Assembly: GCA_004347685.1 (NCBI GenBank)
Contig: SLTJ01000046.1
Span: forward strand, 49,259-113,258
Direction: 5' to 3'
Length of the DNA stretch: 64,000 nucleotides
DNA from: Clostridia bacterium
GTDB taxonomy: Bacteria; Bacillota; DSM-521; Neomoorellales; SLTJ01
Below, one piece after another: positions 50,012-60,248 of the stretch (positions within the stretch are counted from its first letter, which is position 1; the number at the start of each line of letters is the position of its first letter). Position numbers and translations under genes: made by a program. The notes under the pieces were generated by a model that was not told the DNA's origin, searched no databases, and saw nothing but the letters and a program-made list of their open reading frames with translations.

Positions 50012-50863
50012 CTAGCGGCGCAGCTGCGAAACCCGGCCTGCCGTATTCCGGTAGCGTTCCACCACCGGGAAATCCTGGTTTTTCTTCAGCAGGACCCCGA
50101 GGAAGGGCATTTCGGCCGTGATCCGCTCGGGCCTGAGGCCCCCGATCACCAGGGCCTGCACCCAGTCCAGGAGCTCACTGGTACTGGGCTTCTTTTGCAG
50201 CCCCGGGAGTTCGCGCAGCCAGTAGAAAGCTTTAAGGGCTTCCTGGAGCAGGTTCTCCTCCAGGTCGGGGAAATGGACCCGGACAATGGTCGCCATCATC
50301 TCCGGGCCGGGGAACTCAATGTAGTGAAAGACGCAGCGGCGCAGAAAAGCGTCGGGTAACTCCTTTTCCGCATTACTGGTAATGATCACGATGGGACGGT
50401 GTTTCGCCTCGATGGTCTCCCGCGTCTCCGGGATATAGAAGCTCATGGCGTCGAGTTCCCAGAGCAGGTCATTAGGGAACTCGATGTCGGCCTTGTCTAT
50501 CTCGTCAATAAGCAGCACCACCGGCGCATCACTGATAAAGGCCTCACCCAGCTTACCCAGCTTGATGTACTGCTTGATGTCCGAAACATCGCGGTCACCG
50601 AACTGGCTGTCATACAGGCGCTGCACCGTGTCGTACACGTACAGCCCCTCTTGGGCCTTGGTAGTGGACTTGATGTTCCAGATAATAAGGCGCAGCCCCA
50701 GGGCCCTGGCGATGCTGACCGCGAGAAGGGTCTTGCCTGTGCCTGGCTCGCCCTTCACCAGCAGCGGCCGGCTGAGGGCCACGGCCACATCCACCACGTT
50801 ACGCAGGTCGTCCGACACGACATAGTCATCGGTACCGCGATAACCGGGAAAACTTGCATTCAT
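50012..50863 (-). CDS. MoxR-family AAA+ ATPase (CoxD-like)
   Basis: 283 residues with Walker A GEPGTGKTLLA, Walker B VVLLIDEIDKADIEFPNDLL, sensor TSNAEKELPDAFLRRC with arginine finger. MoxR ATPases pair with VWA proteins to remodel client enzymes, and this gene precedes the VWA gene on the same strand. Promoter region to the right is shared divergently with the MarR regulator. Confidence 0.9.
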   Translation of the reverse strand: MNASFPGYRGTDDYVVSDDLRNVVDVAVALSRPLLVKGEPGTGKTLLAVSIARALGLRLIIWNIKSTTKAQEGLYVYDTVQRLYDSQFGDRDVSDIKQYIKLGKLGEAFISDAPVVLLIDEIDKADIEFPNDLLWELDAMSFYIPETRETIEAKHRPIVIITSNAEKELPDAFLRRCVFHYIEFPGPEMMATIVRVHFPDLEENLLQEALKAFYWLRELPGLQKKPSTSELLDWVQALVIGGLRPERITAEMPFLGVLLKKNQDFPVVERYRNTAGRVSQLRR

Positions 50864-51020
50864 GTTTACGCCTCCAATGCTTACCTGTACCTGCCTCTAG
50901 ATGATGATTATAACAAACATGGCAGCCAACTGCAAAAACAAATTTAGGGAGTTTCGCTGCCCTGCTGTGACCGAGTGGTATGCGGCCAACATTGCGAGGA
51001 CAAACGATTGATTTTGGGTA

Positions 51021-51050
51021 TTGACCCTGCTGCCAGGGATAGGTTATACT
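51021..51050 (+). promoter_or_regulatory. Sigma-A promoter of the polysaccharide locus
   Basis: TTGACC (51021-51026), 18-bp spacer, TATACT (51045-51050), 52 bp before the MarR-type gene. Confidence 0.75.
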
Positions 51051-51102
51051 GTCTAATGGGTAAACGTTAAAGACTTGCAAATGTGTACCGGAGCGACGCA
51101 GC

Positions 51103-51627
51103 ATGGAATTGCAGAGCCAGTATCAGGTGCTCACGTATCTCAGCCACGGGGCCGACACCTCCCAGCGCAAGATTGCTGCGGGGACCGGCCTTTCTCCCGG
51201 CATGGTCAACATCCTGCTCCAGCGGATGGTCAAAAAGGGCCTGGTCAAGCTGGAAAGGGTCAACGGCAAAACCCTGCGCTACATCCTCACCCCCCTGGGC
51301 ATGGCCGAAAAGACCCGCCTGGCCTATCAGTACGTGCAGCACTCCTACCAGCAAATCCAGCGGGTGAGCCAGGCCTTGGCAGTAGTCGTCAATGAGTTCG
51401 GTCCTCCCGCCGCGGGAGTTGTTTTCTTCGGTCCCCCGGACGATATCGTTGAAGTCCTGAAAATGGTCGCCCATTACCAGGGGATCTCCTACCGGATGGC
51501 CCACCGACCGGAGGAATTGCCCGCTGGCGGGAACAGTGGTTCCCTGATCGTTACCTGGCAGGATGAAGCAAAGCAGACCTTGACCGTTACTGGCCATCAG
51601 GTCGTCAACATCTTGCGCTACATCTGA
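51103..51627 (+). CDS. MarR-type winged-helix regulator (EPS-associated)
   Basis: 174 residues. The first ~65 form a winged helix (YQVLTYLSHGADTSQRKIAA, LSPGMVNILLQRMVKKGLV); the rest is an alpha/beta domain of unknown kind (AGVVFFGPPDDIVEVLKM). Its position at the head of a surface polysaccharide locus fits the EPS-associated MarR group. A truncated relative lies at 53972. Confidence 0.8.
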   Translation: MELQSQYQVLTYLSHGADTSQRKIAAGTGLSPGMVNILLQRMVKKGLVKLERVNGKTLRYILTPLGMAEKTRLAYQYVQHSYQQIQRVSQALAVVVNEFGPPAAGVVFFGPPDDIVEVLKMVAHYQGISYRMAHRPEELPAGGNSGSLIVTWQDEAKQTLTVTGHQVVNILRYI

Positions 51628-51985
51628 GCCTTACGTTAAGCCCGGATTAAAAATGGCTGTACCTAACCCGGACTAGCCGGAACCAAACGCTGCCGCGTGA
51701 TTTTCTTTCCACTTTGCGTAGATGTTCGGACTTAAGGGCCTAAAGCCAAACCAGGAGGTAGACCCGGCAAGATGTCGAATAAAGAGCATGTATATGCTGC
51801 CGTGGTGCTTTCGCCCCTGGAGACGGATGTGGCCACATGGCCGCATGGAAATGCGAACAAGTGCTGCTCCCCGACTTCGATCAATTAAAGGCCCTGGCCT
51901 GGGCTGATCCGGGAAGAAGGAAAAATACGGGTGACAATTTGACAGCAACTAACAATATAGCGGGTTGTATTATGGGGTGGGAGAT
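51628..51985 (+). pseudogene. Degenerate stretch with broken ORFs
   Basis: 358 bp without an intact gene. A short frame from ATG 51772 (MSNKEHVYAAVVLSPLETDV) ends after 38 codons, while the +1 frame around 51862 continues as VLLPDFDQLKALAWADPG, suggesting one gene split by a frameshift. A related LLPxFDQL tail followed by the same acgggtgacaa sequence recurs at 54100-54180. Confidence 0.4.
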
Positions 51986-52315
51986 ATGCCCGAAGAAGCG
52001 AGGCAGGAATCAGCCGCTGCTCAGGATGAGGCAGGTGTTACCAGTGGTTTTCACTTGATCCCCTACCTATTACAGCGCCTCGACCATCTGGAACTTCACC
52101 TGCGGCAGGAGATTCAGCAGGGCGATGCCGCTTTACGACAGGAGATTCAGCAGGGGGATGCCGCCTTGCGGCAGGAGATAAGCGGCCTACGGCAGGAAAT
52201 GCAGCAGGGAAACGCTGCCTTGCGCCAGGAGATAAGTAACCTGCGCCTGTGGATGATCGGTACCCTGATCACAGTGATTGTCACCTTTGTCACGGTCCTC
52301 TTCCGGGGCTTCTGA
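51986..52315 (+). CDS. Coiled-coil protein with C-terminal membrane anchor
   Basis: 109 residues from ATG 51986 (GGTGGGAGAT upstream). Central tandem repeat of [11 protein letters not shown] units (about 33 bp each, four copies, some shortened) forms a coiled coil, and the protein ends in a membrane helix ([20 protein letters not shown]). Small tail-anchored proteins of this style occur widely with no known role. It abuts the truncated acetyltransferase. Confidence 0.7.
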   Translation: MPEEARQESAAAQDEAGVTSGFHLIPYLLQRLDHLELHLRQEIQQGDAALRQEIQQGDAALRQEISGLRQEMQQGNAALRQEISNLRLWMIGTLITVIVTFVTVLFRGF

Positions 52316-52320
52316 AGGAG

Positions 52321-52761
52321 GTGGACCGGGACGTAAAAATAGGCAACAACGTCAAGATCCAGAACAACGTTTCGGTTTATGAAGGGGTCATCATGGAAGA
52401 CGACGTCTTCTGCGGGCCGAGTATGGTCTTTACCAACGTCAAAACGCCCCGGGCGGCATATCCCCGGAATACCAGCAGCGATTATGCCAGGACCCTGGTG
52501 AAGAGGGGGGCCTCCATCGGCGCCAACGCGACAATTGTCTGCGGGGTGACCATCGGCGAGTGGGCTTTTGTTGCGGCTGGGGCGGTGGTAACAAAGGACG
52601 TGCCGCCCTACGTCCTGGTGGCCGGTGTACCGGCCCGGATTACCGGCTGGGCCTGCGAGTGCGGCATACCTTTAAAGTTTGCGGGGAACGTCGCTGCCTG
52701 CGGCGAATGCGGCAAGAAATATGAGAAGCAAGGAGAAACTACCGTTGAGCGGATTGCCTAA
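52321..52761 (+). CDS. Sugar acetyltransferase (left-handed beta helix), 5'-truncated
   Basis: 146 residues from GTG 52321. Hexapeptide repeats ([40 protein letters not shown]) and the end [16 protein letters not shown] match WbpD/FdtC-type N-acetyltransferases that acetylate amino sugars on nucleotide carriers. Family members normally have about 45-50 more residues before VDRDVKIG; here the coiled-coil gene ends just there. The gene may be a remnant or a shortened functional form. Confidence 0.75.
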   Translation: MDRDVKIGNNVKIQNNVSVYEGVIMEDDVFCGPSMVFTNVKTPRAAYPRNTSSDYARTLVKRGASIGANATIVCGVTIGEWAFVAAGAVVTKDVPPYVLVAGVPARITGWACECGIPLKFAGNVAACGECGKKYEKQGETTVERIA

Positions 52762-53863
52762 GATTCCCGTTTTAGACCTTACTCCTGAGATTGAAGCCCT
52801 ATGGGACGAGCTTATGGCCGCCATCCAGGGTGTCATCAAGTCGGGCCAGTTCATCATGGGACCGAACGTGCAGGCCTTCGAGCAAGAGGTGGCCGCTTAC
52901 CTGGGGGTCAAGCACACCATCGGCGTCAACTCCGGCACCGACGCCCTGGTCATCGGCCTGCGCGCCGCCGGCATCGGCCCGGGGGACGAGGTTATCACCA
53001 CCCCCTTCACCTTCTTCGCCACCGCCGAGGCCATCAGCCAGGTGGGAGCGACCCCGGTGTTTGTTGATATTGATCTCCGGACTTTCAATATCAACCCAGA
53101 GCTTATTGAACCGGCCATTACCTCTCGCACCAGGGCCATCTTACCGGTGCACCTCTACGGCCAGGCCGCCGACATGGACCCCATCATGGCCTTGGCGGAG
53201 AAGTATAATCTAAAGGTCATCGAAGACACCGCCCAGGCCTTCGGCGGGGAGTACAAAGGGCGGAAACTCGGCACTATCGGCGACGCAGGTTGCTTTTCCT
53301 TCTTTCCTTCTAAGAACCTTGGTGCCTTCGGCGACGGGGGACTTATTGCCACCAACGACGACGAAATGGCTGAAAAAGCCCGCATGCTGCGGGTCCACGG
53401 GGCAAGGCAAAAGTACTATAACGAGGTAATCGGCTACAACTCCCGCCTGGATGAGGTCCAGGCGGCCATCCTGCGGGTCAAGCTCCCGCACATCGACGAG
53501 TGGAACGAAGGCCGCCGCCAGGCCGCCCGCCGCTATAATGAACTCTTGAAGGACATTCCAGGCATCGTTACGCCCTTTGAAGATCCCAACGCCAGGCATG
53601 TTTATCACCAGTACACCATAAGGGTACAAGACGACCGCAGGGATGAACTCAAGAGCCACCTGGCTGAGAACGGCATCGGCACCACGGTCTACTATCCCGT
53701 ACCCGTCCATCAGCTGCCCTTATATAAGGAGCTATCTCCAGCCCTACTCGTAGCAGAACAGCTAGCAGGAGAGGTACTGAGCCTGCCCATCTGGCCGGGA
53801 GTACAGGAAGAAGTGCTGGAGTTCGTGGCCGGGACCGTGAGAGCCGTTATCGGGAGTAGCTAA
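52745..53863 (+). CDS. DegT/DnrJ/EryC1 sugar aminotransferase
   Basis: 372 residues from TTG 52745, set by AAGGAG nine bases upstream; ATG 52721 and 52679 are in frame. PLP enzyme that aminates a keto-sugar nucleotide: [45 protein letters not shown] with the Lys of the internal aldimine, and [14 protein letters not shown]. It overlaps the acetyltransferase, and together they would make an acetamido sugar for the surface glycan. Confidence 0.92.
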   Translation: MSGLPKIPVLDLTPEIEALWDELMAAIQGVIKSGQFIMGPNVQAFEQEVAAYLGVKHTIGVNSGTDALVIGLRAAGIGPGDEVITTPFTFFATAEAISQVGATPVFVDIDLRTFNINPELIEPAITSRTRAILPVHLYGQAADMDPIMALAEKYNLKVIEDTAQAFGGEYKGRKLGTIGDAGCFSFFPSKNLGAFGDGGLIATNDDEMAEKARMLRVHGARQKYYNEVIGYNSRLDEVQAAILRVKLPHIDEWNEGRRQAARRYNELLKDIPGIVTPFEDPNARHVYHQYTIRVQDDRRDELKSHLAENGIGTTVYYPVPVHQLPLYKELSPALLVAEQLAGEVLSLPIWPGVQEEVLEFVAGTVRAVIGSS

Positions 53864-53880
53864 CGAAGGGAGATCATATA

Positions 53881-53928
53881 GTTATACCTGACGAGCGTGG
53901 CTACCTCATGGAGAGGCTGCGCAGGGCA
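53881..53928 (+). pseudogene. RmlC-like gene scrap
   Basis: Encodes VIPDERGYLMERLRRA, nearly the same as VIPDERGYLMEMLRS near the start of the cupin gene at 57793, then the similarity stops. No start or rest of the gene is present, so this is a leftover of a deleted copy. Confidence 0.6.
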
Positions 53929-53971
53929 CGGGTGGCGCTCAAGCCTCCCGCTTTGCTTGTTGGCCGGGGCA

Positions 53972-54139
53972 ATGGACAGCCAATACCAGGTACTGGCCCA
54001 CTTAAGCAAGGACGCGGATACTTCCCAGCGGAAAATCGCCGGTAGGACGGGCCTTTCCCCGGCCATGGTCAATATCCTGCTCAAGCGCATGGTTAACCTC
54101 CTTCTGCCCCTGCCGGGTTTTGACCAACTTATGGATTAG
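53972..54139 (+). pseudogene. Truncated MarR-type regulator copy
   Basis: 55 residues: MDSQYQVLAHLSKDADTSQR through MVNILLKRMV matches the winged helix of the gene at 51103, then jumps to LLLPLPGFDQLMD and stops. It lacks the wing and the C-terminal domain. The tail matches the one at 51862, so the copy arose by duplication and internal deletion. Confidence 0.65.
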
Positions 54140-54265
54140 GGCCGGAGGATTTACAGTAGAAGAAAAACGGGTGACAAATTGCCAGCAAAAGGAATACTAC
54201 CTAGACCATCAAATTATCTGGGTGATGTACTTCAAAGTTTCTGCGCGGATAGGGGACGAGTTTTC

Positions 54266-55624
54266 TTGAAAGTAGCGATCATCGGGACCGGTTACGTAGG
54301 GCTTACCACCGGCGTGGCCTTGGCTTACCTGGGGCACGAAGTGGCAGGGGTGGATAAAGATCCGAACAAAATTGAATTACTGCAAGACGGCAAAAGCCCT
54401 ATTCATGAGCCATGGTTGGAAGAGCTAATGAGCCAGTCCTGGCCAAACCTCAAATTTACCAATGATACCCAGGCGTCGGTGGCCGGAACCGATGTAATCA
54501 TGATTGCCGTGGGGACGCCCCAGAAAGAAAACGGTGAGGCCAACACCTTGTTTGTGGAGGAGGCTGCCCGGGAGGTGGCCCAGGGCTTACAGGCCGGCCG
54601 GACCTATACTGTGGTGGTTAAGTCCACCGTCCCTATTGGAACCAGCCGTCGGGTGGCCCAGGTAATGCAGCGGGTTCTGGCTGAACGGGGGATAAGGGCC
54701 AACGTCTTCCTGGCCTCCAACCCCGAATTCCTGAGGGAAGGGATGGCCCTTTACGACACACTTTATCCGGACCGCATTGTGGTGGGGTCCGAAAGGGAAG
54801 AAGCGGTGGGAACCGTCCGCCGACTGTACCGGCCCATCCTGGGACAGACCTTCGATGCCCCGGCCTTTTTACCCCGGCCCGAAGGCTACGACCTGCCGCC
54901 CCTGGTAACCACCGACCCCACCAGTGCCGAGATGATCAAGTACGCGGCCAACGCCTTTCTGGCTGTGAAGATAAGCTTTATCAACGAGATCGCCGGCCTT
55001 TGCGATAAGGTAGGCGCAGATGTAACCGAGGTCGCCCGGGGTATTGGCCTGGATAGCCGCATCGGGGCACGTTTTCTTTCCGCGGGCCTGGGTTGGGGCG
55101 GAAGCTGCTTTCCCAAGGATACCGCGGCCCTCATTGCGGTGGCATCAGAGTATAACTACAGCCTGCCCATCGTCCAGGCCGCCCGCGAAGTGAACACCCG
55201 CCAGCGGCTGCTCATCGTGGAAAAACTCCAGTCGGTCCTCAAAGTCCTGCGCGGGCGAACCATTGGGGTTTTGGGCCTGGCCTTCAAGCCCAATACCGAC
55301 GACGTACGGGAGTCACCGGCAGTGGAACTGATCCGCCTCCTCCTGGAGCGCGGAGTTCACGTGCGTGCCCACGACCCGGTGGCTGTACCGGGAGCGAGGC
55401 AGGCGCTTGCGACCTCCGAGGTCGATTTCGTGGAAAACCCGTATGAAGCGGCGGATGGAGCAGATGCCCTTATCCTGGCCACCGAGTGGGAAGAATATCG
55501 CTCGATGAATCTGCAAGAACTTGCCGGGCGTATGTGTACCCCCGTACTGGTTGATGCCCGGAACGTGTTTAAGCCGGAGGAGGTTCGCCTGGCGGGCTTT
55601 ACATATTTGGGGGTGGGTAGATGA
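54266..55624 (+). CDS. UDP-glucose/GDP-mannose-type sugar dehydrogenase
   Basis: 452 residues from TTG 54266 (first codons TTG AAA, as in several genes here). Rossmann start [19 protein letters not shown], catalytic region [20 protein letters not shown], the active Cys in [12 protein letters not shown] and C-terminal [18 protein letters not shown]. Oxidises UDP-glucose to UDP-glucuronate (or a similar substrate) with two NAD+. Overlaps the epimerase gene. Confidence 0.93.
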   Translation: MKVAIIGTGYVGLTTGVALAYLGHEVAGVDKDPNKIELLQDGKSPIHEPWLEELMSQSWPNLKFTNDTQASVAGTDVIMIAVGTPQKENGEANTLFVEEAAREVAQGLQAGRTYTVVVKSTVPIGTSRRVAQVMQRVLAERGIRANVFLASNPEFLREGMALYDTLYPDRIVVGSEREEAVGTVRRLYRPILGQTFDAPAFLPRPEGYDLPPLVTTDPTSAEMIKYAANAFLAVKISFINEIAGLCDKVGADVTEVARGIGLDSRIGARFLSAGLGWGGSCFPKDTAALIAVASEYNYSLPIVQAAREVNTRQRLLIVEKLQSVLKVLRGRTIGVLGLAFKPNTDDVRESPAVELIRLLLERGVHVRAHDPVAVPGARQALATSEVDFVENPYEAADGADALILATEWEEYRSMNLQELAGRMCTPVLVDARNVFKPEEVRLAGFTYLGVGR

Positions 55625-56577
55625 TGAGGCACGCTCTGGTTACCGGTGGAGCCGGGTTTATTGGCAGCCACCTGGTGGACCGGCTCCTGGCCGAAGGCTG
55701 GCGGGTAACCGTAGTTGATAACTTTGACCCGTTTTACGACCCGGCCATCAAAGATGCCAATGTAAAGCCCCATTTGGAGAATCCGGACTACCGGCTGGTG
55801 CGAGCCGACATCAGGGACCTAGAGGCCTTGCGGCTCAAACTGCAGGGGGATTACGATGTCATCGTGCACTTGACCGCCAAGGCGGGGGTGCGGCCCTCCA
55901 TCCAGGACCCCATCACCTATCAAGAAGTCAACGTCCGCGGCACCCAGAACCTGTTGGAACTGGCCAGGGAATGGGGCGTAAAGCAGTTCGTGTTCGCCTC
56001 TTCCTCCAGCGTCTACGGCGTCAACCCCAGCGTGCCTTGGCGGGAGGACGACTGCGTGCTCTTGCCCATCAGCCCCTACGCCGCCACCAAGGTGGCGGGG
56101 GAACTCCTGGGCCACGTTTACAGCCACCTATACGGCATCCGGTTCATCGCCTTGCGTCTCTTCACCGTCTACGGCCCACGGCAGCGCCCCGACCTGGCCA
56201 TACATAAGTTCGCCCGGCTGATGCTGGAAGGAAAACCTATACCCGTTTACGGCGACGGAAGCAGCCGCCGGGACTACACCTACATCGACGACATCATCCA
56301 GGGCGTCCGCGCCGCCATGGACTACACCGCCACGCCCTATGAAGTCATCAATCTGGGCAACAACCACACCGTGAGTCTGATGGAGATGATTCAATCGCTG
56401 GAAGAAGCCCTGGGGGTAAAGGCTAAACTCGACTTTTTCCCTCCCCAGCCCGGCGACGTACCCCAGACCTGGGCGGATGTAGAAAAAGCGAAGCAACTGC
56501 TGAGCTATAACCTAAATACGGTTTTTGGTCAGGGGCTAAAGGAATTTGCGCAGTGGCTGGAAGTTTTACCGCTGTAG
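55621..56577 (+). CDS. NAD-dependent sugar-nucleotide epimerase (UDP-glucuronate 4-epimerase type)
   Basis: 318 residues, extended [38 protein letters not shown], the SSSSVYG serine and YAATKVAGE catalytic Tyr-Lys pair. The DNFDPFYD loop is typical of GlcA 4-epimerases, which fits the UDP-glucose dehydrogenase directly upstream. Product would be UDP-galacturonate. Confidence 0.88.
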   Translation: MMRHALVTGGAGFIGSHLVDRLLAEGWRVTVVDNFDPFYDPAIKDANVKPHLENPDYRLVRADIRDLEALRLKLQGDYDVIVHLTAKAGVRPSIQDPITYQEVNVRGTQNLLELAREWGVKQFVFASSSSVYGVNPSVPWREDDCVLLPISPYAATKVAGELLGHVYSHLYGIRFIALRLFTVYGPRQRPDLAIHKFARLMLEGKPIPVYGDGSSRRDYTYIDDIIQGVRAAMDYTATPYEVINLGNNHTVSLMEMIQSLEEALGVKAKLDFFPPQPGDVPQTWADVEKAKQLLSYNLNTVFGQGLKEFAQWLEVLPL

Positions 56578-56637
56578 GTGAATAGAAAACAAGTAGTGAA
56601 CCCTGGGTCCGTAGATGACCTGGATGGTGGCGAAGGG

Positions 56638-57717
56638 ATGTGCATCTATTTGAAAGCTCTAGTATTAGCGGGTGGCAAAGGGACTCGCCTCCGGCCCTTG
56701 ACCTATACCACGGCCAAGCAACTAATCCCTGTAGCCAACCGGCCTATTCTATTTTTTGTGATTAACCAGATAGTCGAGAGCGGCGTTAAAGAGATTGGTG
56801 TCATCATCTCCCCCGAAACCGGCCAGATGGTTAGAGACGCCCTGGGCGACGGCTCACGGTTTAGTGCAGTTATCACTTACATACTTCAAGATGAGCCCTT
56901 GGGTCTGGCCCATGCTGTAAAAACTGCCCGGCCTTTTCTGGGGGACGAGCCCTTCCTCATGTTCCTGGGCGATAACCTCATCCAGGGCGGGGTTGTCGAA
57001 GCCGTGCGCGACTTTCAAACCGAAAACCAGGCAGCGATGATCATGCTCAAGGAAGTCGCCGACCCCCGCCAGTTCGGTGTGGCCGTGCTGGATAGCGAAA
57101 ACCGGGTCACCCGCCTCATTGAAAAGCCCAAAGAACCGCCCAGTAACCTGGCCCTGGTTGGTGTCTACCTCTTCCGGCCGGCCATCCACCAGGCCATTGA
57201 CCGCATCAGACCCTCCTGGCGTGGCGAACTGGAGATCACCGACGCCATCCAGGAACTCTTACATATGAACCAAACCGTCACCGCCCGCCAGGTGGAAGGC
57301 TGGTGGCTCGATACCGGTAAAAAGGACGACATCCTGGAGGCCAACCGGGCCGTGTTGGACGCCTACGCTGTCGTGGACATCAAGGGAGAGGTCGATCAAA
57401 AATCCCGCGTCACCGGGCGGGTGGAGATCGGTCCAGGCAGCACCATTACAAACAGCACCATCCGGGGACCGGTGGTTATCGGGAAAAACGTGACCCTGGA
57501 AGACTGCTTTATCGGTCCCTTCACTGCCATCGGGGACTCCACCGTCCTCAAGCGCGTCGGACTGGAGCACTCGGTGGTTCTGGAAAACTGCTATCTGGAG
57601 AACATCCCCCGCATCGAGGACAGCCTTATCGGGCGGAACTCCCGCATCGATGGCAGCCAGGACAACCGAGCCGCCTTGCGACTTTTCCTGGGGGACGATT
57701 GCCAGATTGCCATTTAG
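56638..57717 (+). CDS. rmlA: Glucose-1-phosphate thymidylyltransferase, long form
   Basis: 359 residues from ATG 56638 (TTG 56650 also plausible). Nucleotidyltransferase [30 protein letters not shown] and [20 protein letters not shown], then a C-terminal left-handed beta helix with hexapeptide repeats ([15 protein letters not shown]). The C-terminal helix marks the long RmlA/archaeal-like subgroup. First step of dTDP-rhamnose synthesis. Confidence 0.9.
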   Translation: MCIYLKALVLAGGKGTRLRPLTYTTAKQLIPVANRPILFFVINQIVESGVKEIGVIISPETGQMVRDALGDGSRFSAVITYILQDEPLGLAHAVKTARPFLGDEPFLMFLGDNLIQGGVVEAVRDFQTENQAAMIMLKEVADPRQFGVAVLDSENRVTRLIEKPKEPPSNLALVGVYLFRPAIHQAIDRIRPSWRGELEITDAIQELLHMNQTVTARQVEGWWLDTGKKDDILEANRAVLDAYAVVDIKGEVDQKSRVTGRVEIGPGSTITNSTIRGPVVIGKNVTLEDCFIGPFTAIGDSTVLKRVGLEHSVVLENCYLENIPRIEDSLIGRNSRIDGSQDNRAALRLFLGDDCQIAI

Positions 57718-57792
57718 ATCAACTGCGAACGTCCGCGGTGTGGCTTTTGATGGCCAGGATCGCGGTCGGCTGGGAGCAAGGAGGACGAGATT

Positions 57793-58254
57793 ATGCAACT
57801 GATTGACGGGGTGCGGGTGCGAAACCTGAAAGTCATCCCCGACGAGCGCGGCTACCTGATGGAAATGCTGCGCAGCGACTGGCCGGAATTCGAGAAGTTC
57901 GGCCAGGTTTACGTCACCGCCAGCTACCCGGGCATCATTAAGGCCTGGCACTACCACAAGCTGCAGTGGGACCACTTCGTCTGTGTCTCCGGGATGGCCA
58001 AGGTGGTGCTCTACGATAACCGGGAAAACAGCCCAACCAAAGGCATGGTGAACGAATTCCACCTGGGTTATCTGAATCCAGTGCTCCTCAAGATTCCGCC
58101 CCTTGTGTATCACGGCTTCACGGCCGAGGGGAAAGATACAGCTCTGATTGTTAACTGCCCCACGGAACTCTATAACTACGAGCAGCCAGACGAATACCGC
58201 CTGGCATACAATGATCCCTCCATACCCTACTCCTGGGAGGTCAAACACGGGTGA
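57793..58254 (+). CDS. rmlC: dTDP-4-dehydrorhamnose 3,5-epimerase-like cupin
   Basis: 153 residues, cupin fold of the RmlC family: VIPDERGYLMEMLRSDWPEF, ASYPGIIKAWHYHKLQWDHF with the catalytic His region, and PPLVYHGFTAEG. Converts dTDP-4-keto-6-deoxyglucose to the 4-ketorhamnose form. The sequence is somewhat shorter than classical RmlC. Overlaps rmlD by 4 bp. Confidence 0.88.
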   Translation: MQLIDGVRVRNLKVIPDERGYLMEMLRSDWPEFEKFGQVYVTASYPGIIKAWHYHKLQWDHFVCVSGMAKVVLYDNRENSPTKGMVNEFHLGYLNPVLLKIPPLVYHGFTAEGKDTALIVNCPTELYNYEQPDEYRLAYNDPSIPYSWEVKHG

Positions 58255-59105
58255 GAATCCTAGTCACAGGCGCCAGGGGTATGTTGGGGACTGACGTGGT
58301 GGCCGAATGCCTAAGGCGTGGCCACAAGGTCATTGCTCTGGGCCACGCCGAACTGGACATTACCAGCGGCTCTGCTGTCAAAGAGGCCCTCAAAGATCAC
58401 CACCCGGCGGTGGTCATCAACTGCGCTGCCTACACCAACGTGGACGGTGCGGAAGAAAACCGTAATCTGGCTATGGCGGTAAATGCCCTGGGGGTCAGGA
58501 ACCTGGCCCTGGCCTGCCGGGCGGTTGATGCTGCCTTGGTGCACATGAGCACTGACTATGTTTTTGACGGTTCCAAGAGTGGACCCTGGCGCATCTATGA
58601 CCACCGAAACCCGATAAACGCTTATGGGGAAAGCAAATACCTTGGTGAGTGCTTTATTGAAACCGTCGGGGGCTGTTATTTTATCGTGCGAACTTCCTGG
58701 CTTTTTGGCCATAACGGGCCTAACTTTGTCGAGACCATGCTCCGGCTGGCCCAAGCGGGCCAAAGCGTGACCGTGGTAACCGATCAGAGAGGCTGCCCCA
58801 CATACACGGTAGATCTGGCTACCGCCTTGCTGGATTTAATCGAAACCCAAGCCTATGGCATATACCACATAACCAACAGGGGAGCAACCACCTGGTATGA
58901 ATTCGCCAAAGCCATATTCGACTTCGCAGGGTTGAAAGTGAACCTGTCACCAACAGATAGTAACCAGTACAAGAGACCGGCAAGACGACCGACCAACTCT
59001 GTGTTGGATCCTTTTCCGTTGGAGGAAACCATTGGTTACCTCCTGCCGCCGTGGCAGGAAGCATTAAAACGTTACCTGGCTCAGAAGGGATACCAAACCG
59101 CTTAA
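58251..59105 (+). CDS. rmlD: dTDP-4-dehydrorhamnose reductase
   Basis: 284 residues from GTG 58251. SDR with VTGARGMLGTDVVAE, YTNVDGAEENRNLAMAVNA, STDYVFDGSKSGPWR and YGESKYLGE (Tyr-Lys). Last step to dTDP-L-rhamnose. Gene order A-C-D-B here. Confidence 0.94.
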   Translation: MRILVTGARGMLGTDVVAECLRRGHKVIALGHAELDITSGSAVKEALKDHHPAVVINCAAYTNVDGAEENRNLAMAVNALGVRNLALACRAVDAALVHMSTDYVFDGSKSGPWRIYDHRNPINAYGESKYLGECFIETVGGCYFIVRTSWLFGHNGPNFVETMLRLAQAGQSVTVVTDQRGCPTYTVDLATALLDLIETQAYGIYHITNRGATTWYEFAKAIFDFAGLKVNLSPTDSNQYKRPARRPTNSVLDPFPLEETIGYLLPPWQEALKRYLAQKGYQTA

Positions 59106-59127
59106 CAACAAGATGGGAGTGGCGACC

Positions 59128-60165
59128 TTGAAGATTTTGGTTACCGGCGGGGCCGGTTTCATTGGCTCAAACTTTATTCATTACCTCCTGCGCGAGCACC
59201 CGGACTGGAATATAGTCAACCTGGATAAGCTCACTTATGCTGGGAACCTGGAAAACCTGCAGGATATTCAGGGTGACCCGCGTTACACCTTCGTCCACGG
59301 CGACGTAGCCGACCGGGAACTGGTAAATAGCCTTTTTGAGCAGGAAAAGTTCGACCTGGTAGCCCACTTGGCCGCGGAATCCCATGTAGACCGGAGCATT
59401 CTGGATGCCTCCCCATTCATTGAAACTAACGTGAAGGGCACTCAGGTTCTCCTGGAAGCGGCTAAACAATACGGGGTGCAGAAGTTCCTCCAGGTCTCCA
59501 CCGACGAGGTCTACGGCTCCCTGGGACCAGATGATCCAGCCTTCACCGAGGAAAACCCGTTAAAACCTAACAGCCCCTACTCGGCCAGTAAGGCGTCGGC
59601 GGATCTTTTAGCCCGGGCCTACTTTGTCACCTTCGGTGTGCCGGTGGTCATCACCCGCTGCAGCAACAATTACGGCCCCTACCAGCACCCGGAGAAGTTC
59701 ATCCCGACCATCATCTTGAACGCCCTGGCCGGTCAGCCCATCCCTGTTTACGGCGACGGCCTGAACGTCCGGGACTGGATCCACGTGGAGGACCACTGCC
59801 GCGCCCTGGACCTGGCACTGCAAAAGGGCGAACCCGGCCAGGTTTATAACATCGGCGCTAATAACGAGCATAGCAACCTGGACATAGTGAGAGCCATCCT
59901 GAAAATCATGGGGAAGCCCGAAACGCTGATCACTTTCGTCAAGGACCGCCCCGGCCACGACCGGCGTTACGCTATCAATTCAGCCCATATCGAAACCGCC
60001 TTGGGCTGGCGGCCGCAGGTGCATTTCACCGCAGGTCTTCAAGACCTCATCGGGTGGTACATTGCCCACCGCCCCTGGTGGGAGCGGGTCAAAAGCGGGG
60101 AGTACCGGGATTATGCGGAGAAATGGTATAGCGGCCTCACGTGGCAGTTTGCTTGGCACCGGTAA
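59128..60165 (+). CDS. rmlB: dTDP-glucose 4,6-dehydratase
   Basis: 345 residues from TTG 59128, set by GGGAG eight bases upstream; ATG 59113 would add five. Extended [52 protein letters not shown] and YSASKASADLL. Completes the four-gene dTDP-rhamnose pathway. Confidence 0.95.
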   Translation: MKILVTGGAGFIGSNFIHYLLREHPDWNIVNLDKLTYAGNLENLQDIQGDPRYTFVHGDVADRELVNSLFEQEKFDLVAHLAAESHVDRSILDASPFIETNVKGTQVLLEAAKQYGVQKFLQVSTDEVYGSLGPDDPAFTEENPLKPNSPYSASKASADLLARAYFVTFGVPVVITRCSNNYGPYQHPEKFIPTIILNALAGQPIPVYGDGLNVRDWIHVEDHCRALDLALQKGEPGQVYNIGANNEHSNLDIVRAILKIMGKPETLITFVKDRPGHDRRYAINSAHIETALGWRPQVHFTAGLQDLIGWYIAHRPWWERVKSGEYRDYAEKWYSGLTWQFAWHR

Positions 60166-60248
60166 GATCTACTCTGTAGTCAAAGCATGAAGGAGTTCTG
60201 TGATCGATTCGCTAGTAGTGGAAACACATGTGTCATAGGAGTGACTAA

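Noticed and set aside
48722..50863. MoxR/VWA pair as a defence or ternary ATPase system
   Set aside because: No third gene (for example an inactive iSTAND or nuclease partner) is present; this is the common CoxDE-type pair.
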